A stretch of 64,000 nucleotides of DNA, taken from contig PJRA01000412.1 in the NCBI GenBank assembly GCA_016987375.1, forward strand, positions 2,138,809 to 2,202,808, read 5' to 3'. The position numbers were made by a program, and so were the translations under genes. The stretch is from Brachionus koreanus. Lineage: Eukaryota > Rotifera > Eurotatoria > Ploima > Brachionidae. Shown here piece by piece: positions 36,545 to 49,200 of the stretch. The notes beneath the pieces were generated by a model, which worked only from the letters and a program-made list of their open reading frames with translations, did no database searches and was not told the DNA's origin. How positions within the stretch are numbered: the stretch's first letter is position 1; each line of letters begins with the position of its first letter.

Positions 36545-37304
36545 ATGATGATATGCAAATTTCTCAAATTTCTAATTTTAATTTGTATCATTATAAAACC
36601 AAATGAAGCAGATTCATCAAGTAGATATTAAAATTCTATTTTAACTGATTTAAATTAATAAACATTAATTAGATAAACTTAACTGTTTATTAGCCAAAAA
36701 ATCTAATTCAATTCAATGCAAAAGGTATTAAAAATAATTTATTTATCTAAATTTGATTCTGAAATTTCATTCTAGCGGTAAGAATCTTGTTGAATGTAAA
36801 GCTTATGCAGAATTTTCATCAGCCTCAGCGAAATTTGACAAATTTTTTATCGGAATGGATTCTCAAAAAATCAGAGACAAGTTTCAAGTTCAACTCATAT
36901 CAAAAAATTTAATCAAAACGGAATTTAAAATAAATTACAACTATTTATATTCTGCGAGTAAATTTTTACATTATGGTATCAGAGTTCCGGATAAAAAATG
37001 TTATCAGAGGATAACAACAATGTTTAAATCAATCTCTAAGCCAGATTATGGGACTTATAGTGGATTAATGGCTAAATATAATATTAATTTAATAGGTATG
37101 GTAAAAATTAATGAAGCCTCTCATCATAGAATTCAAAAAAAAAGAATGCACAAATTTCAGAACATGCCGAAAGATCGTTCGACCTATGGCCGTTATGAAA
37201 TGAGAGGCAATGAAATTAATAGCGAATCTAGTGGTAGCTCTGAATCTAATGAATCAAATTATTCTAGTCTTGAAGATTCCTCAAGTTCAGAAGAATTCGA
37301 ATAG
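36545..37304 (+). CDS. Secreted protein, tandem paralogue A (unrecognised family)
   Basis: Three exons, 36545..36620, 36673..36724 and 36776..37304, give 218 residues. A signal peptide (MMICKFLKFLILICIII) is followed by a conserved core shared with paralogue B at 37901: Cys-x10-Cys-x8-Cys (ending VECKAY), then YGIRVPDKKCYQRITTMFKS, then a hydrophobic VNLIG-like strand. In the assembled protein the first 28 core residues align to B without a gap. The C-terminal 60 residues are basic and then Ser/Glu-rich (SSGSSESNESNYSSLEDSSS), very unlike B. I do not know the family. The extra phase-1 intron (36621-36672) that separates the signal peptide from the core is absent from B. The start could also be the second Met. 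Secretion is inferred from the signal peptide only. Confidence 0.7.
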
Positions 37305-37900
37305 AAATTTTAAAATGATTTATGTAATTCAAATTTTAGTTATTTATTTAATTCAATTTTTTAGTTTATAAATTTTGTAATCGAACTTTTAAAAAAAAAT
37401 TCAATAAATTCTTTTAAATTAAATTAAATTTAGATGATTTTAAATAATCTTATAAAAAAAAATAAAAAATTTATCTTGGTCCAAACAACTTAAATTAGTA
37501 AGCTTTATGGTGAGAGCTTTTTGAAATGGATTTTTCAATATTTTGAAATATTTTAATTCAGAGCTAAATAGAAAAGAGTTGAATTAAAAAGCTATAACTT
37601 GTATTACTATAAAATTTGTTTTGGGCTTAAGGTTTTTTGACTATATTAATAGACACGAGCCATCACATGTTCTAACAAACAAATCAAACATTGACTGCAA
37701 AAAAATTTTTTAAAGAGGCAGCTCAAATAAGAAATTCTATTTTCATAGTCTGGTCCCTCTTCGCATCAAATTGAAATCTCGTGCCAGCATTTATTTCAAA
37801 CTTTTCAAGCTGAACTTGAATTTTTCAACACACACTATAAATAAGAGGGTTTATCTTAAAATCTATAGAATAAATAAATTAGAAGAAATAAAAATTGAAA
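37305..37900. other. Spacer between tandem paralogues
   Basis: About 600 bp between stop of paralogue A and start of B. The distal part, 37740-37870, is less AT-rich and carries a TATA-like box, so it is probably the promoter of B. No other gene is evident. Confidence 0.5.
37836..37845 (+). promoter_or_regulatory. TATA-like box upstream of paralogue B
   Basis: TATAAATAAG followed by GAGGG, 56-65 bp before the ATG at 37901, a suitable distance for a core promoter with a short 5' UTR. Its prominence is modest given the AT-rich background. Confidence 0.35.
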
Positions 37901-38574
37901 ATGTTTTGCATTGTTTGCTTTCTTCTAATTACAACCGGCCATTCAGCGGAAGTATTTGGACAAGATGAAAAGTATGAAATGCCTGAAAGTATAGAAAACG
38001 AACATTTTAAAAATGCCACTTTCTGTATGTTCAATTCTGAACAGAATTCTTTATTCTGTCATGGGTATATATTAATAAAATACATATGATTTAACTTTTT
38101 TTAATTATGAAATTATTTTTATTTAGGCCAATTGGTTATGTTGAATGTGATGCTTTTTCAAATACATCAAACGCAAAATATCCATCTTATGGAATTGGAA
38201 AACTGCCTGATCATTCAGATCAAGATTCAATTAAATATTTTTTATATCCGCGAAACTTAGAAAAGCAAAATTTTTTAAATTATTCAATGGAACAAAATGG
38301 CAAATCAATAGACTTATTTTTGTATCATTCTAATTCTAAGGATAAACACGGATTCAGAATAACTGATGAAGAATGTTATCAAAGACTTGTTGATTTGTTT
38401 AAATCTTCGGACCATTTCTACAATCCTATATTAGATGGAACAGACTTTAAGGTGGAACTCATTGGTGAAATATTGTACTTGGATAAGTCAATTATAAAAA
38501 GATGGTATGGATACTATTATTATCCATATTATTCATGGTATTATTGGCCCTATAGCAACTTTTGGTGGTTTTAA
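37901..38574 (+). CDS. Secreted protein, tandem paralogue B with Tyr/Trp-rich tail
   Basis: Two exons, 37901..38064 and 38127..38574 (203 residues, phase-2 intron of 62 bp). The signal peptide MFCIVCFLLITTGHSA is followed by an acidic linker and the family core shared with paralogue A: Cys-x10-Cys-x8-Cys ending YVECDAF, later HGFRITDEECYQRLVDLFKS and a VELIGEI strand. The tail (last 25 residues) is almost pure aromatic, GYYYYPYYSWYYWPYSNFWW, with no low-complexity Ser/Glu as in A. Such tails are seen in some secreted structural or adhesive proteins, but this is only an analogy. CFAP251 converges from the other side, 140 bp away. ATG at 37901 is chosen because it starts the hydrophobic signal sequence. 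Confidence 0.7.
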
Positions 38575-38714
38575 GCTCAAAATTTGAATAAATTGAATGA
38601 TAATTTGAAAATGAATGAATGTAATATTAATTTTTTTTTATTAATTGTAAAAAATTTTAAAAATGTATTTGATTTGATTAATAAAATAATTAGAATGATA
38701 AAAATAATTTTTTT

Positions 38715-41700
38715 TTATTCAATAAAAGAATTGGTTTTTTTCAGAACTCTAGGGGTATTTGCTTGTTTGATACGCTCCCATGTATTAAGTATTTGGTCGA
38801 AATCATTTGCCGGAACTCCTAGAATATCAGACATAAATTTGTCTACAGAAAGTTCTTGAGGAAAATTTCGATCAATCAAAGAACTTATTTCTTCTTTAGT
38901 TAAGTCTTCAACATCGCTGTTAAGATGCAAAAGATTCGAAATACAATCGGCTAGCTCATAATCAGTCATATGCTCGCCATGTGTTTGTAACTCGTCTAAA
39001 AATACATGTCTCGGCAAAAAATCCCGATTCGTTTGTTTGTTAAGAACTCGGAACGAATCGTATATTTGATACGGATCTAGACCAAATGCCGGCCTGTGAT
39101 TTATGTATACTAAAAATGAAAAACTTTTAATTATTTTTCTTTAATAACTTATTCTAAAAACTACATCTTATAAAATCGTCTAAATTTATTTCTTCAACAA
39201 GCTTGTTGGTGTCCACATATTCGCTAAATTTTACTTCATTTATCATGTCTTCAATCTAAGAATTATAGAATTTTTCTGTTTAAAAACAAAGATAATACAT
39301 CATAGCTATTTTTCAAGTTTTTTATCCAATATATCCAATATATAAGTTTCAGAAATTCAAAAGTGGTTTCTGGATTTTTTAAATTTTGAGTTAGATTTTG
39401 TAAACTTGGTAATTTTTAACACTACGTTTTATTTTGAAAATCTAAAAAAAAATATTTTTTATTTCTCATAACTTTATTTCTCATACTATTAATGGAACTG
39501 ATTTAAAGAACAATTAAGAATCAACTATTTTTATTAAAGTCCTAAACAGATGAATCGGATGGTGCAGTTTTCTTTCGAAGAGAAGAGATCCCCTCAATAA
39601 ATATAAACTTATTTTTATTTAAAATTTAAATAAAATCACATGATTTTGATATTTAATTTTATAAATAATGCTAAAATTCAAAAAAGTAAATTGGAATAAA
39701 CTTCTTTTTAAAAAAAAAAATATACATAAGAATGTTGAACATTCTTTGCTCTTTTAGAATATCTATGATTTTTATCTTTACTTATGTAAAATTAAATTAA
39801 GTAGAAAAATAATTTAATTTACTATATTAATACAAATTGAATCCTTTTTTTTATACGAATTCCTTGATCAAAACTTAAAAATCAATTTTTGTTCGTTTTT
39901 ATACAAAGAAAAATAGCATGGCGTTAATTGAATTAATTTTAAAAATTGAAAAATATTTCAATTTTATCATTGAATATCTGGATCAGAAAAAATTGCAATT
40001 TATAAAAGGACTAATATAAAGTTTTTTTAAGCCTTTCAAAAGAAATTAAATTTAAAAACAACGTAGTTTACATATTTCAATTTGGAAATCAAATACTACT
40101 TTTGTTTTGAATTTCTGAAACTCTAGTAATAAAAAAGTCTAATAAATCTGCTTTGTTTAAAAATTTTAAGTTTTAAAATTAATTTAGCCAAAACTTGAAA
40201 AAAGAATAGCTGGTTAGAATACTATTTTAAATTTAATACTTCTTGCTCTGTTGGGTAAAATCCTAAACCACGCATTACATATGAAATTTCACTCAATGGG
40301 ATGGTTAATTTGATAATTCGTTCAGTGTTTTCATTTAAACCATGACTTGATTTTAAAAAATTAGAATTTTAATTTAAAAAAATTAAATTTTTTTTTAATT
40401 TAACTTAAATATTTTTGTAACTAAAAATAAAGAAATCATAAAAAATCTTTGAAAAAAATTAAAAGTTATAAAAATAAGTTTATAAATGCGAAGTGGTATT
40501 TAACGAAAAACCTAGTTTCCATCAATAGTTATGTAAAAAAGATGAGCCATCCATATTTCAACCGTAAAACGCCTACTGTCAAAAAAAGTTCAATGATCAA
40601 ATATTGAACGGACTTACAGAATAGATCTGAATTAAATACGTATAAATGATTTTTTTTCTGTATTATTTAATGAAAAAATTGATCATCATCAATTATCATC
40701 AATTATTATTCCTTAATGAAATTTTCTTTTTTTCTGTCTAAAAATAACTATCGTTTAAACAAAACTGATTTTCTAATAATTAATTCTTCTAATTGAAAAA
40801 TTCAAAATATAATTATATTAAAATTTAACTGACTGTCTTAATTGGGAATAGTAGAAAAGTTCTCTCATTTCTTTGAAAAATTCGCCTTCTCTTCCACCTT
40901 CGATGAGTCCATAAAATGGCTTTAGATCAGCTCCACCGAGAACTGATTGAGCTTCAAGAGCTCTAAAGGTTAAATTTTTATTTTTATTGTTTTTTGATTT
41001 AATAAATTTCTCTCTTACTTTAAGTTAATCTTCCACATAAACAAATTATTGTTATCTCCACCTGCTGTAAATAAATATTTTCCGTCAAAACTTGATTTGA
41101 AATTAGCCACCTAATAAATCATAAATTTATGCTCAATTAAATAAATTGTTTTTTTCTAAACATACTCCATCTGGATGACTGTAGATAGCAATACTATCAA
41201 AAGGATTTCCTGTCAAGGGAAATTTTTGTATACCCAATTTATCTTCAGTAATATAAACCATGTATCTATTTTCAGTTATCGAACCCTCTGTTGGAAGAAT
41301 TGAAATACTTAAATTATAAAATTAAAAATTTATTCTATTTATTCATTCTTTTATCTAACTTTTTTAAACAACTTCCAAAAGTTGGACCAAGAAGAGTTTT
41401 TCGACACATTTTGGTCACAGAATTGTAAATTTTATACTTCCATTCGCTATTAACAGTCAGTATGAAAGATTCAGAACTGGTAGGTGGATGCCAAGTCATA
41501 GCCAATGGCACTGCATATTGTTCTATTCTTGTCTTTTCTTTAATCAAAAGATCATCATAATTGCTATTTATCAAGTCATATTCAACCAGTACTCGGTCTT
41601 TACCAAGTGATAAAAGACGAGTTTCGCCATTATCAGGATATGTACCAAATGTAAGACTAACAATTTCCTTATAATGAGCTCTGTATCGGCCTAAAAATGT

Positions 41701-43855
41701 GTATGGCTCCGAAGCTATTTTCATATTATCTCTATCAGTAATGAAATTGTATTTGTAAACTGAAACAGTGAAATCAGCTTCCTTAAAGTATTTTAAACAA
41801 TTTTGAAAAAATGGAAGAAATTCTTTAAATCTTACCGCAGTCGCTAAAAATGACGAGTCTTCTGAGAATTCAATATGAGTAATCGAGTCTTTAGAATAAA
41901 TAAAGGGTGACTTCAAGCAATCGTCCAAGCTTATTGAGTCTATAATTTGCATTTGTCCATTTTGAAATCCAATCGCTTTAAAAAAATTTAATATTAAATC
42001 TCAATTTCAAAATCAACAACAAAATTGATTTCCTTACCCATTAAGTCTCCTTTATGATTAAATTTTATGCAACTAATTTGCATATGACGGTTAAAATTCC
42101 TTGAGCAAACCATTGTTCTTAAATTGAAATGTCAAGTTAAAAATTTATTTAAAGACTTTTCGAAATTACTTAGTTTCATAGTCCCAAAGTTGTAAATAAC
42201 CTGCTGAGTTTCCAAAACATATTCTTGGCCTTATAAAAAAAATATTATGATTTTAACCAATTAATTTTACTTAATTACAATAAAGGATGCGTGTCTAAAG
42301 CCATAACCGAATTATCCGATGCTTTACTTATAATCTTAAATTCAAATATGAAATAGTTCTTATGAAATTTTAATTTTTAAAAAATTTACATCTATTTTAC
42401 TACCAGATTGAGAAATGTGACCAACAACAGCACTAGTCGATCCAATAATAAAGTCTTTACAAACAAATTTTTCATATTCAATTGTTGCATCATTGTCCAC
42501 AACTTCATAATCTATTGTTCTAGAATAAAAACAAATAAGTTTTTAAACTATTTTTTTTTTAGATTTATTACGGTTTATAGTCTTTTGTAGTCTGAGAAAA
42601 AGAAAGAGAAGCGATGGGTCCTAGGTCAAAATGTTTGAACCACATCAAAATATGAAGTTGTTGATCAATGAATTTCACATGTCCTTCTGAATCACCAATC
42701 ACTATCAATCTAATTAATCAAATTTAATAGAATAACATATATTCTAAAATTTTTAATACTCATTCATCTGTTTTAAAACATTAATTGATTTTTCTTGAAA
42801 TTTGAAGAGCTTGAAAGCTTTTTTGTTAGCTTTGCTGGTGATTTTCGAGTTCATGGTTTCCCATACGACAAGATTTCCCAGAGAAGTTGCAGTCAAGGCT
42901 CTGGAGCTATTTAGCTGAAAAATGGATTGAGTTAGTCTGCCAACCGGTTTGTTGAATGTCTTTTTTTTTAATTTAAAATTAATCTTTAATTTACTAAAAA
43001 GAATTTAAGCTACTTCGTCATTTAATACTGGAGCATAGTACACAAATCCTTGGTCAAAGTTCCATTCATAAAAAATAGCTTGCGTGTAACTATTTGTGAC
43101 AATCTGAAAAGTATTTTCTAAATTGAATCTGATGTTTGTTTGTGGACCATATTCAGGATCCAATTCGGCTGTGCACATTGGACTTTCGCTGTCTGTTGTC
43201 CATTCCCATACAGCCAAAACTTGAGGATATTGAGCACTTATTGAAGCTAAATATTTTGAATCAGGTGTCATTGCTACACTCAATGTTCCTTCTAAATGAG
43301 AATTGAAATAAGTTTGTACTGGAACACTAGTAATACAAAAAATAAAATTTTATTCATTTCTTTTTTTTTTAAAAAACTACTATGTATTCAAATCCCAGAC
43401 AATAATGGTGCTATCGTGTCCAGCATCTGCAGTAACCAGCCATCTTTTGTCTTCACTCACAGTACAACAATTGATTGAATTTCTCTAAATTATAGAAAAA
43501 AATTTTGAATTTTAGTTGAAAATTTATTTAAATTTTACATGTCCTTGGAGAAGTTTTTGTTCATTTGAAGAAAAATCATGAACAACACCAATATGAGATG
43601 ATGCAAAAAACATTTTTTTTGTTTCATTTACACATAAATTTACTATTCCTATATGCTTGTTGTAGCCAAAACACCATGACAAGTTCTTTAATTAAAAATA
43701 ATTAATTATTAAAGAATTTTCTATCTTATCGAAATTAAAGTTACTAATGCTGTCAGATTATTGATTGTTTCATTTTCATCTTTTTTACTAGTTTCGGTAT
43801 TTGGCATCATAGGAATTGGAGTTGGTGCCCGAGGAATATTAGAATCATTCTCCAT
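38715..43855 (-). CDS. CFAP251: Cilia- and flagella-associated protein 251 (WDR66)
   Basis: Eighteen exons, 951 residues: 43855..43745, 43685..43539, 43484..43381, 43326..43014, 42959..42760, 42709..42572, 42519..42390, 42334..42279, 42229..42170, 42117..42038, 41975..41836, 41781..41360, 41307..41166, 41110..41019, 40962..40834, 40345..40240, 39255..39165, 39109..38715. Blocks match human WDR66 in order: [97 protein letters not shown], then the C-terminal EF-hand-like part ([46 protein letters not shown]). Two WD40 beta-propellers precede the EF-hand region. The protein belongs to the calmodulin/spoke-associated complex at radial spoke 3 of motile axonemes. The Glu-rich N-terminus of the human protein is absent. 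Intron 16 is about 1 kb; the others are mostly 46-60 bp. Confidence 0.93.
39256..40239 (-). other. Enlarged intron 16 of CFAP251
   Basis: A 984-bp intron in a gene whose other introns are mostly about 50 bp. It is plain AT-rich DNA. TTAACACTACG near 39417 only weakly resembles the TTAA-CACTAGAA ends of the piggyBac-type elements. No exon is recognisable. Confidence 0.4.
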
Positions 43856-44260
43856 TTTCTATCATTCAGATAATTAACTAGTTGTTAAATTTTATTTTTA
43901 ATTGATTTTAATTTATATTTATTATTAAGTTTTAAATCTTTAAAATCAAATAAACATATTAATTTGGAAAATATTTTAGTTTCCATGGAAATTCAAACAA
44001 TTTTAATTCAGATTTAACTTAAAATTTGGATAAATTTTTAAAGATTTATTTAAAAATAGTTAATATTTTATTCAAAATAATAAAATAAAATTATGAATTG
44101 ATTAATAAGTTAATGTTAAAATACCAAAGATGATTAGCTTTTTTTGAAAGATAGATAATAAACATGACTTGTTGTTACTAATTAATTAAAGGCCTTGTGC
44201 GTTCAGTTCATTGTATCTTGAATTAATTATTAAAATAATAATAATCTAAAAATCTTAATA
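43856..44260. other. Intergenic spacer
   Basis: 405 bp between the CFAP251 start and the PLAC8-family stop, both on the minus strand. It should contain the CFAP251 promoter and the PLAC8 3' UTR. No further feature is supported. Confidence 0.5.
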
Positions 44261-44753
44261 TTACAGTTGTAAAGTTACACATGGTGAGCAAAATGTTGAT
44301 AGAACACAATCATTAGCGACTGTACCTTTAATTCTGAATCCAGTTCGAAGTTTTGATCTTAGAGCTAAAATTGCAAAAGGCACAAAAATCGGTGTGCACA
44401 AACATTCTCCAGTTCTTGAAAATACTAAATATAAAAATTAAAAAAAATAAAAGCTTTGAGACAAGATCAAGTTTACATTCGCACCAAAAACACCATGGGC
44501 AAACAAAAGCACCTAAAAAATAATATAAATAATTATATCTTACAAATGATTACGTACAAAAGCAAATCTTAGCATTTGTGCAACAATCAAACAAATTTTT
44601 CGTCCATTCATTTTCGTATTCCCATGCATTTCCTTTTGGCTCTGTGACGATTACTCTTAAAAAATTTCCAATGTTTAAAAAAAAATCATTTGAGACCTTA
44701 TACCTTCCAGGGTGAGGTTGTTCATAGTTATAATTAGTTCGTATTGCTTCCAT
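44261..44753 (-). CDS. PLAC8/cornifelin-family cysteine-rich protein
   Basis: Three exons, 44753..44558, 44512..44477 and 44424..44261, give 131 residues. The PLAC8 signature is complete: W-x2-LFDCCTNAKICFCAFVCPWC, a short hydrophobic segment, then LRTGFRIKGTVANDCVLSTFC and SPCVTLQ. The middle exon is only 36 bp and encodes the FVCPWCFWCE core; both introns are 45-52 bp and phase 1. The family includes animal PLAC8/cornifelin and plant PCR/FW2.2 proteins, small membrane-associated proteins linked to metal transport or growth control. The N-terminal 45 residues before the domain are not conserved with anything I recognise. A function beyond the family cannot be stated. Confidence 0.88.
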
Positions 44754-46224
44754 ATTTGATTTGTGTTAAATTAATAATTAATTAATCTAAATTATTATTT
44801 TGACAATTATGTATCAACGACTTAGCTTTTTCTTAAGATTTTATAATTTATTTAAAAAATTAGAATTGGAAACCTACAGGTTTTGTTTAAAAATTTTCTA
44901 ATGCTCTCGACAAAATTTAAACAAAGTAACAAAATTAAAGAACTTTTAGTGAATCAATGCAAATATAAAAAAAGTTTTCTTGTTCTCAATATTTTTCCAT
45001 TAATTTAAAGCAAAAGCTATATTTTCAATTAATTTTTAAAAACAATTATAAAAATTTTAAAATATTTTCCGCATTTATTGATATTAAAAGCTAATTTTAA
45101 GAAAATTAGTTATAAGAGTAACTCTTTTTTTAAAAAGCTAGCATCTTTATTTATTAAGAATCTATGATTAATTCAGTAATTTACTTCGATTTAAATGGTA
45201 AATAAAGAATCAAATTTTTTTAAATAAAAAATTGAAAGAAAAAATAATTTTGCATAAGTTTTTTTACTAATTTTAATCTTAACATATAAAAATTTATTTA
45301 AAATTTGAAGTTAAGATCAATTATCAAATTTTAAAATTTTAAATGTTAAATAACTGTTTATTCCTGAGTTTTAATTAATCTTTTTTGTGAAATTGAAATA
45401 CAAATCGAACAAAAATTTTTCCATTTTTGATAACTGATAAAAATAATTGATGTTTTTCCATTTTTATCTAAAATAAAATTTTACTTTCTTTTTTTCAAAT
45501 CAAATAAATAATCAATTTAAATCTTATTGATGTTTTATTTTTGTCTTTTTTTTATGAGAAAAATTATTTTAAGCAAAAAAGGTGCAATAAGGTATGTTTC
45601 ATTTTATTAAAGTATATTTTTAAATATATTTTATTTTAATGAATTTCAATTCATCAAAAAAAGAAGAATTTTTGGGCGATTTGTGTTTGAATTTTGCAAA
45701 ATTTAATTAGTCAATTATGAGACTTTTTTTTTATCCTTATTCACTCCGTATGGAGCATAGAGTCATCACTTTCGATTACCACTCAAGTCAATCTTTTTCC
45801 TTAACCCTTGCTTCAATTTCGGTGAGCTTTTTTGTGATTGTTGATCACCATATAATTGCAGGTCGTTCTTCCTTACGTCGCTCATTAGGATCCTCGCAGT
45901 CTTTTATTCTCTATGCATCAATTTTGTTTTTATTTTCAATTTAAAGAGAAAGATCAATAAAAAATTGAGAACTGATAAGTGATTCATTAAATTTGAATTG
46001 TAATATTAAAATTTTACTTTGCCTTTTGTAGTTATAGATTTTTATTGCTAAATAAATTTTTAATTAAATTATAACAAAAAATTGTTTTTATCATTAAATT
46101 TTTTTATTTACCAAAATCATTCATAATCAGATAAAATGACTAAAATATCAACAATTGAAAAAAAAATTAATTTACAGCCTATTGCTAAAAAACTTTTTAA
46201 CATATCATTTAATTTTCCACTTAT
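44754..46224. other. AT-rich spacer with one less AT-rich island
   Basis: About 1.5 kb between two minus-strand genes. The only distinct part is an island near 45740-45910 of clearly higher GC, holding overlapping short frames on both strands, including a basic 39-codon frame on the minus strand (45885..45766, starting MSDVRKNDLQLYGDQQ). I cannot tell whether it is a small gene, an exon or a repeat fragment. Confidence 0.3.
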
Positions 46225-49200
46225 CTAAAACATATAAGACTCAGTTAAATTCAAATCATGGATTTTTTCTGCTTCGTATTTTTTTATCTAAAAAGAATAA
46301 AATTAAAACTATTTATTTAAATAAATTTCTCACTTGTTCTTCAGCTAGCACCAAAATAGGGACCCATGCATCTTCGTCTTTTAGATTATAATCATTGACT
46401 GATTGATACTCTTTTGATTTTAAATAATGATTGTTATTGTCATAATTATATTCCGATGATGAACATATAGTGGACACAGCATCAACAGAAAAATTTTGCA
46501 AGTTTTTCACTAAATGTTTTTCCATAGATTGTGGAAGAAGTTGAGAACTTTCACGCCGAATATTTGCCGAATACTTTTGTTCATTCGTCAAATTTTTATT
46601 TTTAAGCTCGTTTTTGTTTTTTTCGAGATAAAAAGGCTCATCGTTCAAACTCACATTGTAAGCGTAATTCACATGTGACTTGTTCAAATGATCAACGTTG
46701 GAATTTTTTTGTACATCTTTAGATTTTGCATTTGGTTTTGTCTTAAATTTAGTCTTTAATGGTGTAGAAAATATCGTAATTTCACGTGGATAAGCCAGTT
46801 TATTTACAATGTGCTCATCAGGTTGACTATTGGAGCGACTTGTTGAGGAAGTTTGGTTTAAATTGGATATTATTGATGTATCATTGCTGCTGGCATTATA
46901 GGTTATATTCGAACTCTCAGGAATACTTTTTCTTGAAAATAAAATTTAATTTGTAATTTTATACTAAAAAAAAAGCTAGACTAAATAAATTAGTTATCAT
47001 GCTCATGCAAATCATAAAAGCATTATAAGACGAACACCTAGCCTAGAATTCAACTAAAACATTTTAAGGCTTTAAGAGCCATATAATTGCTAAAGTTGAA
47101 AATATTCAAGAATTTATTTTTTCATATTGTATACTTTACAAAATTTTCCGGTTGATAAACAGGATACTTGTAAACTTGGTTGCTTTGGACAATGCTTTTG
47201 TTTCGCATGACTTTGTAGCTAGTTGATGATCCATCTGTGAGACAAACAAGGCCATTTGATTTTAATAATCTTTTTTCTTCCAGATCTGAGTAGGTTTCTG
47301 TTGAAGATGCTGAAGAGGATGAACGATCGTTGCCCACTGAATTTCTTGCTGAAAAACAGTATCTCAAATCAATTGTGGCCTCAGCTAACATCGCTGGTGG
47401 GGGAGTAATTTGACCGCATGAACCTACAACACTCATGTACTCGGTTGACTCATAACCCAGTTTTGTGTAAGACTGAGAGTTTTCACCCGAAAAACTAGGC
47501 TCTTTTTGATATGATTGATTTTGGCTATTAAAGTTATTTCTTTCCGTAGAACTACTCAAGTAGCTCGAAGCTGAACTAGACAACAATACTGAAGAACACC
47601 TGAAAATTATTTTTTTAAAATTTTTTCTTTTCTCCTATTATTGTTAGTTAATATTTAAATTTTAATTCGTGAAAAATTTTTCTAAATTTAATGTTTTTTT
47701 TATGTAGGTTTCCTTTTTGGGTTGGGATTTCTTGTTTTTTTTTTATTTCTTAATGCAAAAAGCAATTTATAAACAATAAAAAATAAAGCAACAAAACAGC
47801 AAATGATTCATCATGCAATTTTCAAGAATTAAAATAAGCTATAGATTTAACTTGATTAAAAAATTACTTTTTAGATTTTTTGTTGCATTTTTTTTTGCAT
47901 ACAGCGACTATAAATAAAACCAAAAGTGACAGAATAACAAATCCTCCTATACAAATTAATTTATTAAATTTTTTGTTAATTTTTGTTTAAATCTCACCAA
48001 GTGCAGTGACAGATGCTATAAGTTTAATTTTATCTGGATCATATGATTGCTCAGATTTTATTGTGCAAAAATCTCCAGTCCAAAAATGAGTTTCGTCAAT
48101 ATAGACACATCTTTTATAAAATTAGTAACTAAAAAAAATGATAGAAAAACAATTTACGAGCATGCTGGCAATCCATTTGGCATAACAACACAAACTCCAT
48201 TGTTTTGACAAATATCTAGGTTTTCATAAAGTAAGCACGAATTTTCTAGACGAACTAATAGAAAAACAAAAAAAAATTCAAATTTAAATTTATTTTCTTA
48301 AAATCTACTTTGAGAACCATTCTCGTTAGTTATGTAACCATCAATAAATTCAACATCTGGGTGAAAATTTGAGTTTGACAAAAAATTTTTCAATTCGTTT
48401 ACTTTTTTTTTAAATTGAATTTTCATTTTTATATTAAAAAAAAATAAATAAATTTTACGAGCTGTGAACTTAATTGAATTATGAACCGGCTTGGTAAACA
48501 AGATGTAATGTTGAATATAAAAATTTAGATTGTTTTGAAAAGTGAGTTGATTATTAATATTTCTTTTTAATTTGAGTGATGAGCACCTTTGTTTAAATAA
48601 TAATTTAATTTTAGATAATTATTTTTTTTTAAATTTTAATTCGAAATATTTTCTTATAATATTTTGATGAAATCTGAAAAATTGAACAATTTTTTCTTAA
48701 GATTCTGTAAAATCAGAAAAATTTTTCTCAATTTAAACGAAAAAAATTTAAATTAATTTTTTAGTTTTTTTTTATTAGACTATAAAATTCAACTTATTTT
48801 ACAAATACATTTAGTATTTAGTAAACATTAACAATATAGTAGTTATGATGAAACGTTCTGTCCCTAAAAATTTTTCATTTTTTAATATTGTTTTTTTTTT
48901 ATATTTCTTAAGAAAAAGCTGAGTTGTTTAAAACAATGAAATTAAAATCTAAAATTGTTTTTAAGCTAGCTAAAATTCTTAAAAATATATCCAGGCATTA
49001 ATTATCTTTTCTGATCAATTTTCAATCTTGAGTTGTGTTTTTTAAAAAACAGTAAATTCTAATTTTTGAGCTTTAAATTTAACTGCCTTAAAAACTAAAA
49101 TAAAAAAATACTACCTTATATTTTCAATTTTTACAATTTCAACTCTATCAAAATTTTCTATTTGGCTGTAAATTTCGTCTAATTTTGCCTTTAGATTATC

